A program made the position numbers and the translations under genes. A stretch of DNA of 64,000 nt from Streptomyces sp. LX-29 (GTDB lineage Bacteria > Actinomycetota > Actinomycetes > Streptomycetales > Streptomycetaceae): contig NZ_CP089746.1 in the NCBI RefSeq assembly GCF_029541745.1, positions 6,581,559-6,645,558 on the forward strand. Direction: 5' to 3'. The notes beneath the pieces were generated by a model. That model was not told where the DNA came from and made no database searches. It saw nothing but the letters and a program-made list of their open reading frames with translations. Shown here piece by piece: positions 8,305 to 17,206 of this stretch (its first letter is position 1; each line of letters begins with the position of its first letter).

Positions 8305-9909
8305 ATGAAGCGCAAGACGATGGTGCTGCCTGCCGTTGCGGGCCTGCTGGCCTCCGTGCTGACCGCTTGCGCCGGTTCCGACGACGGTGGCTCGGGCGGT
8401 GGGACCATCGTGGTGGGGACCACCGACCGCATCGAGGCGACCGCGGACGGCCCGGCTCCGCTGGACCCGGCACAGGCGTACGACGTCGGCTCCTGGGCCG
8501 TCATGCACAACGCCTTCCAGACGCTGATGCGGCTGCCCCGCTCCGGCACCGACCCGGTCCCGGACGCCGCCGAGCGCTGCGGCTTCGTCGACCGCCGCAG
8601 CGAGCAGTACCGCTGCACGCTGCGCGCCGGGCTGAAGTTCGCCAACGGCCACGAGCTGACCTCCGCCGACGTCAAGTTCTCCCTGGACCGGGTGCGGGCC
8701 ATCCACCACGAGAACGGCCCGGTGGAGCTGCTCTCCTCCATCGACAAGGTGGAGGCGCCCAGTCCGCGTGAGGTGGTCATCCACCTGTCCACCCCGGACG
8801 CCACCTTCCCCTCGAAGCTCACCACCCCGGCCGCCGCCATCGTCGACAGCGAGACCTACGGGAAGAAGTCCCTCTACAAGGGCTTCGCCAGCGCCGGCTC
8901 CGGTCCCTACACCATGGAGGCCGAGGACAGCGGCGACCGGGTCACCAAGCTGGTGTTCGAGAAGAACCCGAACTACCAGGGCAAGCTGAACCCGCAGACC
9001 GACAAGATCGAGATGCGGTACTTCGACGACGCGGCCGAGATGGAGAAGGCGCTGGCGGACGGCGACATCGATGTCGTCAACCGCGAGTTCGCGCCGGAGC
9101 AGATCGAGAAGCTGGAGGCGGGCGAGGTCGACGGCGTCAGGGTCTTCGAATCGTCCGGCCAGGCCATCCGCTACCTCGTCTTCAACACCGAGGCCCCGGC
9201 CGTCAAGGAGAAGGCGGTCCGTCAGGCCATCGCGCACGTCGTGAACCGTCAGGCGCTGATGCGCGACGTCTACAAGCGCACCGGCGAGCCGCTCTACTCC
9301 CTCATCCCGACCGGCACGACCGCCCACATCAACTCCTTCCACAACGCCTACGGCGACCCGGACGTGGAGAAGGCCGCCCAGATCCTGCGCGCGGCGGGCA
9401 TCCAGGGCAAGGTGAAGCTCCCGCTCACCTACAGCACCGAGAAGTACGGTCCGGAGACCGCCAAGGAGTTCACGGCGCTCAGCAAGCAGCTCAACGCCAG
9501 CGGGCTCTTCACGACCACTCTCAAGGACGTCAAGTGGTCCGACTTCCGCCCGGCCGCCGCCCGGGGTGAGTTCGTGGTCTACGGGATGGGCTGGTTCCCC
9601 GACTTCCCGGACCCGGACAACTACATCGCGCCGTTCATCGGCGACAACAACTTCCTCAAGTCGCCGTACCGCAACGCGACGATCGAGGACCGGCTGATCC
9701 CCAGCACCCGTCAGGTCGGCCAGCGCGCCATGGCCACCCGCGACTTCCAGCGCATCCAGGACATCATCGCCGACGATGTGCCGGTGCTGCCGCTGTGGCA
9801 GGCCAAGCAGTACGTGGCCGCCCGCGAGGACATCACCGGGACCGAATACGCGGTCGACTCCTCGGCCATGCTCCAGCTCTGGGAGCTCGGCCGGGGCACC
9901 AAGGACTGA
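8305..9909 (+). CDS. ABC transporter substrate-binding lipoprotein, peptide type (SBP_bac_5)
   Basis: Extracytoplasmic solute-binding protein of 534 residues, expected to capture peptides or similar ligands for an ABC importer. Signal: MKRKTMVLPAVAGLLASVLTAC, a lipobox (LTAC) with Cys about residue 22 as the lipidated N-terminus, followed by a Ser/Gly linker. The mature part has family-5 features: LTSADVKFSLDRV, GSGPYTME, RQAIAHVVNRQALMRDVY and a C-terminal VPVLPLWQAKQYVA. The open frame extends 46 codons upstream, but the ATG at 8305 directly follows GGGAGACCC and begins the signal peptide. The next gene is a close paralogue. No permease or ATPase gene is nearby, so the transporter it serves is encoded elsewhere. 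Confidence 0.9.
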   Translation: MKRKTMVLPAVAGLLASVLTACAGSDDGGSGGGTIVVGTTDRIEATADGPAPLDPAQAYDVGSWAVMHNAFQTLMRLPRSGTDPVPDAAERCGFVDRRSEQYRCTLRAGLKFANGHELTSADVKFSLDRVRAIHHENGPVELLSSIDKVEAPSPREVVIHLSTPDATFPSKLTTPAAAIVDSETYGKKSLYKGFASAGSGPYTMEAEDSGDRVTKLVFEKNPNYQGKLNPQTDKIEMRYFDDAAEMEKALADGDIDVVNREFAPEQIEKLEAGEVDGVRVFESSGQAIRYLVFNTEAPAVKEKAVRQAIAHVVNRQALMRDVYKRTGEPLYSLIPTGTTAHINSFHNAYGDPDVEKAAQILRAAGIQGKVKLPLTYSTEKYGPETAKEFTALSKQLNASGLFTTTLKDVKWSDFRPAAARGEFVVYGMGWFPDFPDPDNYIAPFIGDNNFLKSPYRNATIEDRLIPSTRQVGQRAMATRDFQRIQDIIADDVPVLPLWQAKQYVAAREDITGTEYAVDSSAMLQLWELGRGTKD

Positions 9910-9982
9910 CCCGAGGACCACACATCCGACGGGGGCCCCAATGAACCGACATGACTGACATCGAACTGTGAGGAACGTACGC

Positions 9983-11575
9983 GTGAGAAAGCGTGATCCA
10001 TGGCTGGCTGCCCCGCTTGGTGCGGGTCTGGCCGCGGCCCTGCTCACCGGTTGCGGAGCCGAGGGATCGGACTCCGCCGGGGGCGGCGACCGCGTCGTCA
10101 TGGGAATGTCGGATGACGTTCAGGCGACCGACCCGGCGTCCGGTTACGACCCGGGCTCCTGGTTGCTGTTCAACAACGTCTTCCAGTCGCTGATGAGCTT
10201 CCCCAAGGGTGGCTCCTCGCCGCAGCCGGAGGCCGCCGAGAAGTGCGGCTTCGGCAGCAACGACAGCACCGTTTACACGTGCACGCTCAGAGACGGCCTG
10301 AAGTTCTCCAACGGCAACCCGCTGACCTCGAAGGACGTCAAGTTCTCCTTCGAGCGGACGCTGCGCATCAACGACGAGAACGGCCCGGCGGTGATGCTCG
10401 CGGGCATCAAGTCCATCGAGACCCCGGACGAGAAGACCGTCACCTTCAAGCTCCGCACCCCGGACGCCACCTTCCCGCAGAAGATCGCCTCCGGTGCCGG
10501 CTCCATCGTCGACCACACCGAGTACGCGGCCGACAAGCTGCGCACCGACAACAAGGCCGTCGGCTCCGGCCCCTACAAGCTGGACTCGTTCGACGAGGAC
10601 GAGGCGACGTTCTCCGTCAACGGCGACTACCAGGGCCCGGCCGGGGAGGCGCAGAACTCCGGCGTCACGCTGAAGTTCTTCCACGGCAAGCAGGCCGAGC
10701 TCAAGTCCGCGGTGACCGACGGCGACGTGGACGTGGCCTACCGTGGTCTGGCGATGAAGGACCTCGCCGAGATCCAGAACGCCAGCGCCGGCAGCAGCAG
10801 CTCCGAGGTCAAGGTCGTCGAGGGCAACGGCGCCGAGGTCCAGCACCTGGTCTTCAACCTGAAGCACCCGGTGGCCGGCAAGCTCGGCGTGCGCCAGGCC
10901 ATCGCCCACCTCGTCGACCGCGGCTCCCTGGTCCGCGACGCCTACAACCGGACCGTCGAGCCGCTGTACTCGATCGTCCCGGCCGGCATCACCGGCCACA
11001 ACACCGCCTTCTACGACAAGTACGGCGACCAGCCGAACCGTGAGAAGGCGAAGGCGGCGCTGGACTCCGCGGGCATCAACGGCAAGGTCAAGCTGACCCT
11101 GTGGGGCACCCCCACCCGTTACGGCCCCGGCGCCCTGACCGGCCTGAAGCTGATAGCCAAGCAGCTCAACTCCAGCGGGCTCTTCGAGGTCGACGTGCGC
11201 AGCGCCGACCTGGAGGCCTACGCCAAGGGCATGGAGAAGGGCACCTACGGCGTCTACCTCGTCGGCTGGGTTCCCGACTACCCGGACCCGGACAACTTCG
11301 TGCTGCCCTTCTTCGGCAAGGAGAACGTGCTGAAGAACCACTTCTCGTCGGCGGCGATCGACCGGCTCATCCCGGCCACGGCGGCGCAGCCCAGCCGCAC
11401 CGCCACGATCACCGACTTCGAGAAGATCCAGAACGTGGTCGCCGAGCAGGTGCCGATGCTGCCGCTGTGGCAGGGCAAGCAGTACGCCGTCGCCAGCTCC
11501 GAGGTCAACGGCCTCCAGTGGACCCTCGACGCCTCCACGGTCTTCCGTTTCTGGGAGGTCAAGAAGGGCAGCTGA
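9983..11575 (+). CDS. ABC substrate-binding lipoprotein, tandem paralogue
   Basis: Second family-5 binding protein, 530 residues, 73 bases downstream of the first and clearly duplicated from the same ancestor: FQSLMSFPKGGSSPQPEAAEKCGF here against FQTLMRLPRSGTDPVPDAAERCGF there, and shared LTSKDVKFSFER, RQAIAHLVDRGSLVRDAYNRT, VPMLPLWQGKQYAVA. Signal MRKRDPWLAAPLGAGLAAALLTGC has lipobox LTGC (Cys about residue 24). I chose the GTG at 9983, eight bases after AGGA; an upstream GTG at 9968 is in frame. It ends at a strong bidirectional terminator (11616-11657). The two probably deliver different ligands to one shared importer. Confidence 0.9.
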   Translation: MRKRDPWLAAPLGAGLAAALLTGCGAEGSDSAGGGDRVVMGMSDDVQATDPASGYDPGSWLLFNNVFQSLMSFPKGGSSPQPEAAEKCGFGSNDSTVYTCTLRDGLKFSNGNPLTSKDVKFSFERTLRINDENGPAVMLAGIKSIETPDEKTVTFKLRTPDATFPQKIASGAGSIVDHTEYAADKLRTDNKAVGSGPYKLDSFDEDEATFSVNGDYQGPAGEAQNSGVTLKFFHGKQAELKSAVTDGDVDVAYRGLAMKDLAEIQNASAGSSSSEVKVVEGNGAEVQHLVFNLKHPVAGKLGVRQAIAHLVDRGSLVRDAYNRTVEPLYSIVPAGITGHNTAFYDKYGDQPNREKAKAALDSAGINGKVKLTLWGTPTRYGPGALTGLKLIAKQLNSSGLFEVDVRSADLEAYAKGMEKGTYGVYLVGWVPDYPDPDNFVLPFFGKENVLKNHFSSAAIDRLIPATAAQPSRTATITDFEKIQNVVAEQVPMLPLWQGKQYAVASSEVNGLQWTLDASTVFRFWEVKKGS

Positions 11576-11615
11576 CGGACCGGCGAGGACGGCCGGTCCG
11601 GCGACGACCGACAGA

Positions 11616-11657
11616 CCGGAAGGGCCGGCGGGGACCATGTCCCGCCGGCCCTTCCGG
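11616..11657. terminator. Bidirectional terminator hairpin
   Basis: Perfect 17-bp stem (11616-11632 with 11641-11657) and 8-base loop between the convergent binding-protein and response-regulator genes. No strong T-run, as is usual in Streptomyces. Confidence 0.8.
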
Positions 11658-11675
11658 CTCGACCGCCTCGGTGGG

Positions 11676-12347
11676 CTACTGCGCGCCGGGGCGCACCAGT
11701 CCGCTCTCGTAGGCGTAGACGGCGGCCTGCACCCGGTCGCGCAGCCCCAGCTTGGTCAGCACATGCCCGACGTGCGTCTTCACCGTGGTCTCGCTGACGA
11801 AGAGATCCGCGGCGATCTCCGCGTTCGACAGCCCCCGGGCCACCAGCTTGAGCACCTCGACCTCGCGGTCGGTGAGGGTGTGCAGGGTGTCCGGCACCGG
11901 CTCCTCGCCGGACGGCAGATGGCCGGCGTACTTGTCCAGCAGCCGCCGGGTGATGCTGGGCGCCAGCATCGCCTCGCCGCCCGCCACCACCCGGATGGCC
12001 TGCACCAGCTCATGGGCCGGCGCGTCCTTCAGCAGGAAGCCGCTGGCCCCCGCGCGCAGCGCCTCCACCACGTACTCGTCCAGGTCGAAGGTGGTCAGCA
12101 CCAGCACCTTGGCCGGGCCGTCGCGCCCCGGGCCGGTGATCTGCCGGGTGGCCTCCACGCCGTCCATCCGCGGCATCCGGATGTCCATCAGCACCACGTC
12201 CGGCTGCAGCGCCCGCACCTGGTCCAGGGCCTGCAGCCCGTCCCCGGCCTCGCCGACCACCGCGAGGTCGTGCTCGGCCTCCAGGATCATCCGGAAGCCG
12301 GTGCGCAGCAACGGCTGGTCGTCGACAAGCAGGACACGGATCGCCAC
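11676..12347 (-). CDS. NarL/LuxR-family response regulator
   Basis: Two-component transcription factor of 223 residues. Receiver domain (1-120): VLLVDDQPL with Asp9/Asp10, phosphoacceptor Asp55 in VVLMDIRMPRMDG, conserved TTF and Lys in GFLLKDA. The C-terminal LuxR-type helix-turn-helix is LTDREVEVLKLVARGLSNAEIAADLFVSETTVKTHVGHVLTKL (about 157-205). GTG start, seven bases after AAGGAG. No histidine kinase gene lies next to it (the neighbours are a binding protein and a nuclease), so within the window it is an orphan regulator; its kinase may be elsewhere. Confidence 0.93.
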   Translation of the reverse strand: MAIRVLLVDDQPLLRTGFRMILEAEHDLAVVGEAGDGLQALDQVRALQPDVVLMDIRMPRMDGVEATRQITGPGRDGPAKVLVLTTFDLDEYVVEALRAGASGFLLKDAPAHELVQAIRVVAGGEAMLAPSITRRLLDKYAGHLPSGEEPVPDTLHTLTDREVEVLKLVARGLSNAEIAADLFVSETTVKTHVGHVLTKLGLRDRVQAAVYAYESGLVRPGAQ

Positions 12348-12471
12348 GGGATCTCTCCTTCGCTAGACCTGCCTCATTCTGCCCGACCCGCCTTCCGGCA
12401 CCGCCTGCGGCCGACGTCCGTCGGCCTCCCGTCCCGAGCCGAGGCCCGGACCACGGCGGCTGGGGCGGCGC

Positions 12472-13407
12472 TCAGTCCCGGGCGCGAGCCGGGGCCGGGA
12501 TGATCGGGAGCGGATACGGCGGGGGAGTGCCGCCGAATTCCGGACAGTGCGCCTGGTGGTCGCACCAGCCGCAGAGCCGGGTCGGCCGCGGACGCCAGTC
12601 ACCGGTCGTCGTCGCCAGCCGGATCGCCTCCCACAGGGCCAGCAGCTTGCGCTCCACGCCACGCAGATCCGCCTCCCGCGGGTCGTACGTGAGCACGTCA
12701 CCGCTGCCCAGGTAGACCAGCTGGAGCCGGCGCGGGACCGTGCCGCGCAGCCGCCACAGCACCAGCGCGTAGAACTTCATCTGGAACAGCGCGTCCGAGG
12801 CGTACTGCGGCGCGGGAGCCTTGCCCGTCTTGTAGTCGACGATCCGGACCTCGCCCGTCGGGGCGACGTCGACCCGGTCGATGATGCCGCGCAGCCTCAG
12901 ACCGGACTCCAGCTCGGTCTCGACGAAGAGCTCGCGCTCGGCCGGCTCCAGCCGCGTCGGGTCCTCCAGCGTGAACCACCGCTCGACCAGCCGCTCCGCG
13001 TCGGCCAGCCAGCCGGCCAGCCGCTCCGCGTCCTGGCCGCCGGTCTCGTCCGCGAACAGCTCGGCGAGCTCCGGCTTGGCCGCCAGCAGCCGCTCCCACT
13101 CGCCGGGGACCAGCGCGCGGGCGCGCGGGGCGGTGCGCTCCGCCGCCGGCGCGTCGAACAGCCGCTCCAGCACCGCATGGACCACCGTCCCCCGGGTGGC
13201 GGCCGCGCTCGGCTGCTCCGGAAGCCGGTCGATCACACGGAAGCGGTACAGCAGCGGGCACCGCATGAAGTCCGCGGCCCGCGAGGGCGAGAGCGACGAG
13301 GGCGCCTCGGGCCGCTCGGCGGCGGCGCTGGCTGCTGATTCCTGCCCGGCGGCGGGCACGGACGGCGACGCGGAGGGCTCTTCCGCGCTCCCGGTGACGG
13401 TTCCCAT
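12472..13407 (-). CDS. RecB/Cas4-like PD-(D/E)XK nuclease with iron-sulfur cysteines
   Basis: Predicted DNA exonuclease of 311 residues. After an Ala/Ser-rich N-terminus the domain opens LSPSRAADFMRCPLLYRFRVIDRLP and continues RGTVVHAVLERLF, the usual start of RecB-type C-terminal nuclease folds. The catalytic strand is LRGIIDRVDV...VRIVDYKTGK (Asp and the DYKTGK Asp/Lys). The C-terminus has LCGWCDHQAHCPEF; together with the early Cys of MRCPLLY this gives the four-cysteine pattern of a [4Fe-4S] cluster as in Cas4 and AddB. The start is the ATG at 13407; a slightly longer frame exists. Divergent from the site-2 protease. Probably DNA repair; no CRISPR array is present. Confidence 0.85.
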   Translation of the reverse strand: MGTVTGSAEEPSASPSVPAAGQESAASAAAERPEAPSSLSPSRAADFMRCPLLYRFRVIDRLPEQPSAAATRGTVVHAVLERLFDAPAAERTAPRARALVPGEWERLLAAKPELAELFADETGGQDAERLAGWLADAERLVERWFTLEDPTRLEPAERELFVETELESGLRLRGIIDRVDVAPTGEVRIVDYKTGKAPAPQYASDALFQMKFYALVLWRLRGTVPRRLQLVYLGSGDVLTYDPREADLRGVERKLLALWEAIRLATTTGDWRPRPTRLCGWCDHQAHCPEFGGTPPPYPLPIIPAPARARD

Positions 13408-13514
13408 GCACAAGACCCTACGGCGCCCCACCGACAGTCAGGCGCATACCATCGACGGCAGAGGCGCTCGCACTGCATGATCGTGGGACCGTACCAAAAG
13501 GGTGCGAGGGACGT

Positions 13515-14780
13515 ATGGGACGAGGGGACACCGTGGACAACAGCGGGCAGGGGCAGTCCGGCAGCGGGGGCGCCGACCGCACGACCGGGCCCGATGGCGA
13601 GCGGCCACAGCGCCCCCGCGAGGCGGGCGGCGGCTTCCTGATGGGTCGCCCGTTCGGCGTCCCGGTCTACGTCGCGCCCAGCTGGTTCCTCGTCGCCGCC
13701 CTGATCACCTGGGTCTTCGGCGCCCAGCTGGACCGGGTGCTGCCCGAGCTCGGCGGCGCCCGCTACCTCGTCTCGCTGTTCTTCGCGGTCGCCTTCTACG
13801 CCTCCGTGCTGGTCCACGAGCTGGCCCACACCGTCGCCGCGCTGCGCTTCAAGCTGCCGGTGCGCCGCATCCAGCTCCAGTTCTTCGGCGGTGTCTCGGA
13901 GATCGAGAAGGAGTCCGAGACGCCCGGCCGGGAGTTCGTGCTCGCCTTCGTCGGCCCGCTGCTCTCCCTGGTCCTCGCCGGGGTCTTCTACGCCGGCATG
14001 CAGCTGGTCGAGCCCGACACGGTCCCCGGGGTGCTGCTCGCCGGGCTCATGATCTCCAACCTGATCGTGGCCGCCTTCAACCTGCTGCCCGGGCTGCCGC
14101 TGGACGGCGGCCGCATGCTGCGCGCCGTCGTCTGGAAGATCAGCGGCCGGCCGATGACCGGCACCGTCGCCGCCGCGTGGACGGGCCGCGCGCTGGCGGT
14201 GGCGGTCCTGGTGGGCCTGCCGCTGCTCAGCCAGGCGGGCGGTCTCGACGAGGAGTCCTCCGGCTTCGGCAGCTTCGACTCGCTCACCGACGCGCTGCTG
14301 GCCGCCATCCTCGCCGCGATCATCTGGACCGGCGCCGGCAACAGCCTCCGGATGGCCCGCCTCCGGGAGCGCCTCCCGGACCTGAGGGCCCGCACCCTGA
14401 CCCGCCGCGCGGTCCCCGTCGCCGCCGACACCCCGCTCTCCGAGGCGCTGCGCCGGGCCAACGAGGCCGGGGCGCGCGCCCTGGTGGTGGTGGACGGACA
14501 CGGCGTGCCCACCGCCGTGGTGCGCGAGGCCGCCATCGTCGGCATCCCGGAGCACCGCCGCCCCTGGGTCGCGGTCAGCGGCCTCGCCCAGGACCTCAAG
14601 GAGGGCATGAAGGTCTCCGCGGAGCTGACCGGCGAGGAGCTCCTGGACACCCTGCGCGCGACCCCCGCCACCGAGTACCTGGTCGTGGAGGAGACCGGCG
14701 AGATCTTCGGTGTGCTCTCCACGGCGGACGTGGAGCGGGCCTTCGTCGCGGCGATGGCAAGGCCCCAGCCCGGCACGTGA
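13515..14780 (+). CDS. Site-2 protease (M50) with C-terminal CBS domains
   Basis: Intramembrane zinc metalloprotease of 421 residues. Glu/Gly-rich N-terminus, then a membrane core: PSWFLVAALITWVFG, ASVLVHELAHTVAAL with the HExxH zinc motif (about residue 103), LGLPLDGGRMLRAVVW with the LDG zinc Asp (about 200), and further hydrophobic helices to about 285. The remainder is soluble and resembles a pair of CBS domains (VPVAADTPLSEALRRANEAGARALVVVDGHGVPTAVV and a degenerate second). Such proteases usually cleave membrane-held anti-sigma factors. The ATG at 13515 follows AGGGACGT; a GTG six codons on is an alternative start. Divergent from the nuclease gene. Confidence 0.92.
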   Translation: MGRGDTVDNSGQGQSGSGGADRTTGPDGERPQRPREAGGGFLMGRPFGVPVYVAPSWFLVAALITWVFGAQLDRVLPELGGARYLVSLFFAVAFYASVLVHELAHTVAALRFKLPVRRIQLQFFGGVSEIEKESETPGREFVLAFVGPLLSLVLAGVFYAGMQLVEPDTVPGVLLAGLMISNLIVAAFNLLPGLPLDGGRMLRAVVWKISGRPMTGTVAAAWTGRALAVAVLVGLPLLSQAGGLDEESSGFGSFDSLTDALLAAILAAIIWTGAGNSLRMARLRERLPDLRARTLTRRAVPVAADTPLSEALRRANEAGARALVVVDGHGVPTAVVREAAIVGIPEHRRPWVAVSGLAQDLKEGMKVSAELTGEELLDTLRATPATEYLVVEETGEIFGVLSTADVERAFVAAMARPQPGT

Positions 14781-14805
14781 GCCGCGGGCGCGGCCGGCCG
14801 CGTCG

Positions 14806-14930
14806 GTGGATGGCTGGGTAGCTGCGTGGGTGGCTGCGTGGGCGGGGGGCTGCGTGGGTGGGTGGCTGGGTGGGTGGCTGGCCGGGTGGGTGGGTGGCTG
14901 CGTGGGTGGGTCGGGGTCGGTCCGGGGTGC
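14806..14930 (+). repeat. G-rich GGGTGGCTGCGT repeat
   Basis: At least ten imperfect copies of GTGGGTGGCTG(C)GT in a row, directly after the site-2 protease stop. Dense GGG runs on one strand could form G-quadruplexes. Confidence 0.75.
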
Positions 14931-15384
14931 CTTCGGGGCAGCATGATTTACGGGCCTTACCCGTATCGCCGTAGAGCTCCCTCTTCGCCCGCAAATCACG
15001 CGTAAGCGCCCCGAAGAACCCCTCCCCGCCCCCTTCCGCCGTCAGCGTCCCCGCCCCCGCCGCGAACCTCCTGGTCCGGCCCCGTGGGGCCCGCCTCACG
15101 GCCCCGCGCGTCCTCCGGCCCTGTACGGGCTGGCGAGTGAGCCGAAGGGCGCCGGAACGAGGGGTCGAGTACGGCGGCCCCCTGCCTCACGGCTGCGGAC
15201 GTACTTCGGCCCCGTACGCACCGGCGAGTGAGCCGAAGGGCGCGCGGCTGCCGAAAGGGAGAGCGCGCGGAGGCCGCGAGGAACGAGCGGTCGAGCACGG
15301 TCGACTGTCGGCAGTCGCTTACAGCGCCCGGAGGCGAACCGAGCCTCAAAAAAGAGCGTGAACCGAGCCCCCGCAAAAAGCAGC

Positions 15385-15390
15385 TAGGCT
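15385..15390 (+). promoter_or_regulatory. -10 box of a probably leaderless trmI transcript
   Basis: TAGGCT followed by exactly six bases and the ATG of trmI, so transcription should start at or next to the start codon. No ribosome site precedes the ATG. Confidence 0.65.
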
Positions 15391-15396
15391 GTTCAC

Positions 15397-16329
15397 ATGT
15401 CCGAACCGACCGGTGCCGCCCGCCGTCGCGGGCCCTTTCAGGTCGGGGACCAGGTCCAGCTCACCGACCCCAAGGGACGCCACTACACCTTCACGCTCGA
15501 GGCCGGGAAGAATTTCCACACCCACAAGGGTTCCTTCCCCCATGACGAGCTGATCGGTGCTCCCGAGGGCACCGTCGTGCGTACCACGGGAAACGTCGCG
15601 TACCTCGCGCTGCGCCCCCTGCTCCCCGACTACGTCCTGTCCATGCCGCGCGGCGCAGCCGTGGTCTACCCCAAGGACGCGGGGCAGATCCTGGCGATGG
15701 CCGACATCTTCCCCGGCGCGCGTGTCGTCGAGGCGGGCGTCGGCTCCGGCTCGCTCAGCACCTTCCTGCTGCGCGCCATCGGCGACCAGGGCATGCTGCA
15801 CTCCTATGAGCGCCGCGCCGACTTCGCCGAGATCGCCAAGGCCAATGTGGAGCGTTACTTCGGCTCTCCGCACCCGGCCTGGCAGCTCACCGTGGGTGAC
15901 CTTCAGGACAACCTGTCGGACACCGAGGTCGACCGGGTGATCCTGGACATGCTGGCGCCCTGGGAGTGCCTGGAGGTCGTCTCCAAGGCGCTGGTGCCCG
16001 GCGGCATCCTGTGCGCCTATGTGGCCACCACGACCCAGATGGCCCGCACCGTCGAGGCGATCCGGGAGCACGGCACCTTCAACGAGCCGAGCGCCTGGGA
16101 GACCATGGTGCGCACCTGGCACGTGGAGGGCCTGGCGGTCCGCCCCGACCACCGCATGATCGGCCACACGGGCTTCCTGCTCACCGCCCGCCGGCTCGCG
16201 GACGGCGTGGAGCCGCCGCTGCGCCGCCGTCGCCCGGCCAAGGGCGCCTACGGCGAGGACTACGCCGGATGGGGCGCGGGCAAGGACGGCGCGTCCGAGG
16301 GGCGTGCCGGGTCCGCCGAGCGCGGCTGA
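15397..16329 (+). CDS. trmI: tRNA (adenine-58-N1)-methyltransferase
   Basis: AdoMet-dependent enzyme that makes m1A58 in the T-loop of tRNAs; active as a tetramer in the cytoplasm. 310 residues: N-terminal beta domain (GPFQVGDQVQLTDPKGRHYTFTLEAGKNFHTHKGSFPHDELIG), then a Rossmann fold with the AdoMet loop VVEAGVGSGSLSTFLLRAI (about 108-126) and the active-site strand VDRVILDMLAPWE (Asp-Met-Leu instead of the NPPY of other N-methylases, as in TrmI). The C-terminal 50 residues are Arg/Gly-rich and poorly conserved. Position just upstream of arc is the usual actinobacterial order. The start is supported by the promoter six bases upstream. Confidence 0.96.
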   Translation: MSEPTGAARRRGPFQVGDQVQLTDPKGRHYTFTLEAGKNFHTHKGSFPHDELIGAPEGTVVRTTGNVAYLALRPLLPDYVLSMPRGAAVVYPKDAGQILAMADIFPGARVVEAGVGSGSLSTFLLRAIGDQGMLHSYERRADFAEIAKANVERYFGSPHPAWQLTVGDLQDNLSDTEVDRVILDMLAPWECLEVVSKALVPGGILCAYVATTTQMARTVEAIREHGTFNEPSAWETMVRTWHVEGLAVRPDHRMIGHTGFLLTARRLADGVEPPLRRRRPAKGAYGEDYAGWGAGKDGASEGRAGSAERG

Positions 16330-16354
16330 CCGACGCACCCGCTTCCAACACGAC

Positions 16355-16402
16355 GACGCGGCCACCGACTTCCCCCGGGGGAGGCGGTGGCCGCGTCCTT
16401 TG
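16355..16402 (+). terminator. Terminator after trmI
   Basis: Perfect 13-bp stem GACGCGGCCACCG (16355-16367) with CGGTGGCCGCGTC (16385-16397), followed by CTTTG. Confidence 0.75.
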
Positions 16403-16560
16403 GCGTGTCCGCGCGGGGTAGCCGAGGTGTCCGCGCGGGGCGGCCGGCGTCTCCGCGTAGGGCGGCCGAAAACCCGTACCCGGTGGTTCCCGCCCGATGT
16501 GACATGTGGCACGATGCTGGGCGCCCCCCGACGCCACAGCTCTCACAGGAGTCACCTCGC

Positions 16561-17160
16561 GTGCAGCCTCTGGCAGGCGCTGATTCGCTCCCGGACCGTC
16601 CGGACCTCGCGCACCGCCACTCCCGGCCGGTGCACTGGCTCGCGACCGCGGCCGCCCTGGGCGCCGTGATCGCCGGTGTCGCGGCCCTCCAGCCCTCCGA
16701 CGCCACCGCGTCCCCCGGTGTGGTCCGTACGGCCTCTCGGCCGGTCCCGGCTCCCGACGCCCGCGCGGCCGCCTATCCGGTGGACTGCGGCCCCGCGCGG
16801 CTGGACGTCGTCGACCACGCCTCGGCCGATCTGGACGGCGACGGGCGGCCGGAGACGGTGGCGCTGGTGCGCTGCCACTCCGAGATGGGCACCCCGCCGA
16901 GCGGCATCTATGTGCTGGCGCCCGCCGCGGGCGGCGGCAAGGCCGCCAAGCCGCGGGTCGTGGCCACCTTCCTCGATCCCAAGGAGCGGATGAGCGCCGA
17001 CGACTTCGCGCTCCGGGGCGCCACGGTCTCCGCGACGCTGCGCGGCTACTCCTCGGACCAGGTGCCGCGGTGCTGTCCGGATCTGGAGCGTGGGGTCAAC
17101 TGGCGCTGGCAGGACGGGCAGTTCGTCCTCAAGCCGCTGCGGGTCGCGGGGAGCGCCTGA
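16561..17160 (+). CDS. Small membrane-anchored or secreted protein, function unknown
   Basis: 199 residues. About 25 polar residues, then one hydrophobic segment WLATAAALGAVIAGVAAL (signal anchor or uncleaved signal), a Thr/Ser/Pro linker, and an extracellular domain with DLDGDGRPETVALVRC, a calcium-loop-like FG-GAP-style motif, plus cysteines at DCGPARL, RCHSEM and RCCPDL that could form disulfides. The GTG at 16561 follows CAGGAG at about 11 bases; the open frame extends 58 codons upstream but that part looks non-coding. Between trmI and ferredoxin; I do not recognise the family. Confidence 0.7.
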   Translation: MQPLAGADSLPDRPDLAHRHSRPVHWLATAAALGAVIAGVAALQPSDATASPGVVRTASRPVPAPDARAAAYPVDCGPARLDVVDHASADLDGDGRPETVALVRCHSEMGTPPSGIYVLAPAAGGGKAAKPRVVATFLDPKERMSADDFALRGATVSATLRGYSSDQVPRCCPDLERGVNWRWQDGQFVLKPLRVAGSA

Positions 17161-17206
17161 TCGGTCACCCCCCGTACCCGCTCGGCAACCCTTCGTAACG
17201 CGTTCG

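Larger units (their letters stand above)
14781..15396. other. Repetitive gap between site-2 protease and trmI
   Basis: 616 bases without a supported gene. Left part: G-rich repeat (14806-14930). Middle: a short direct repeat, GGCGAGTGAGCCGAAGGGCG, near 15131 and again near 15222, about 91 bases apart. Right edge: the trmI promoter (15385-15390). Confidence 0.6.
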
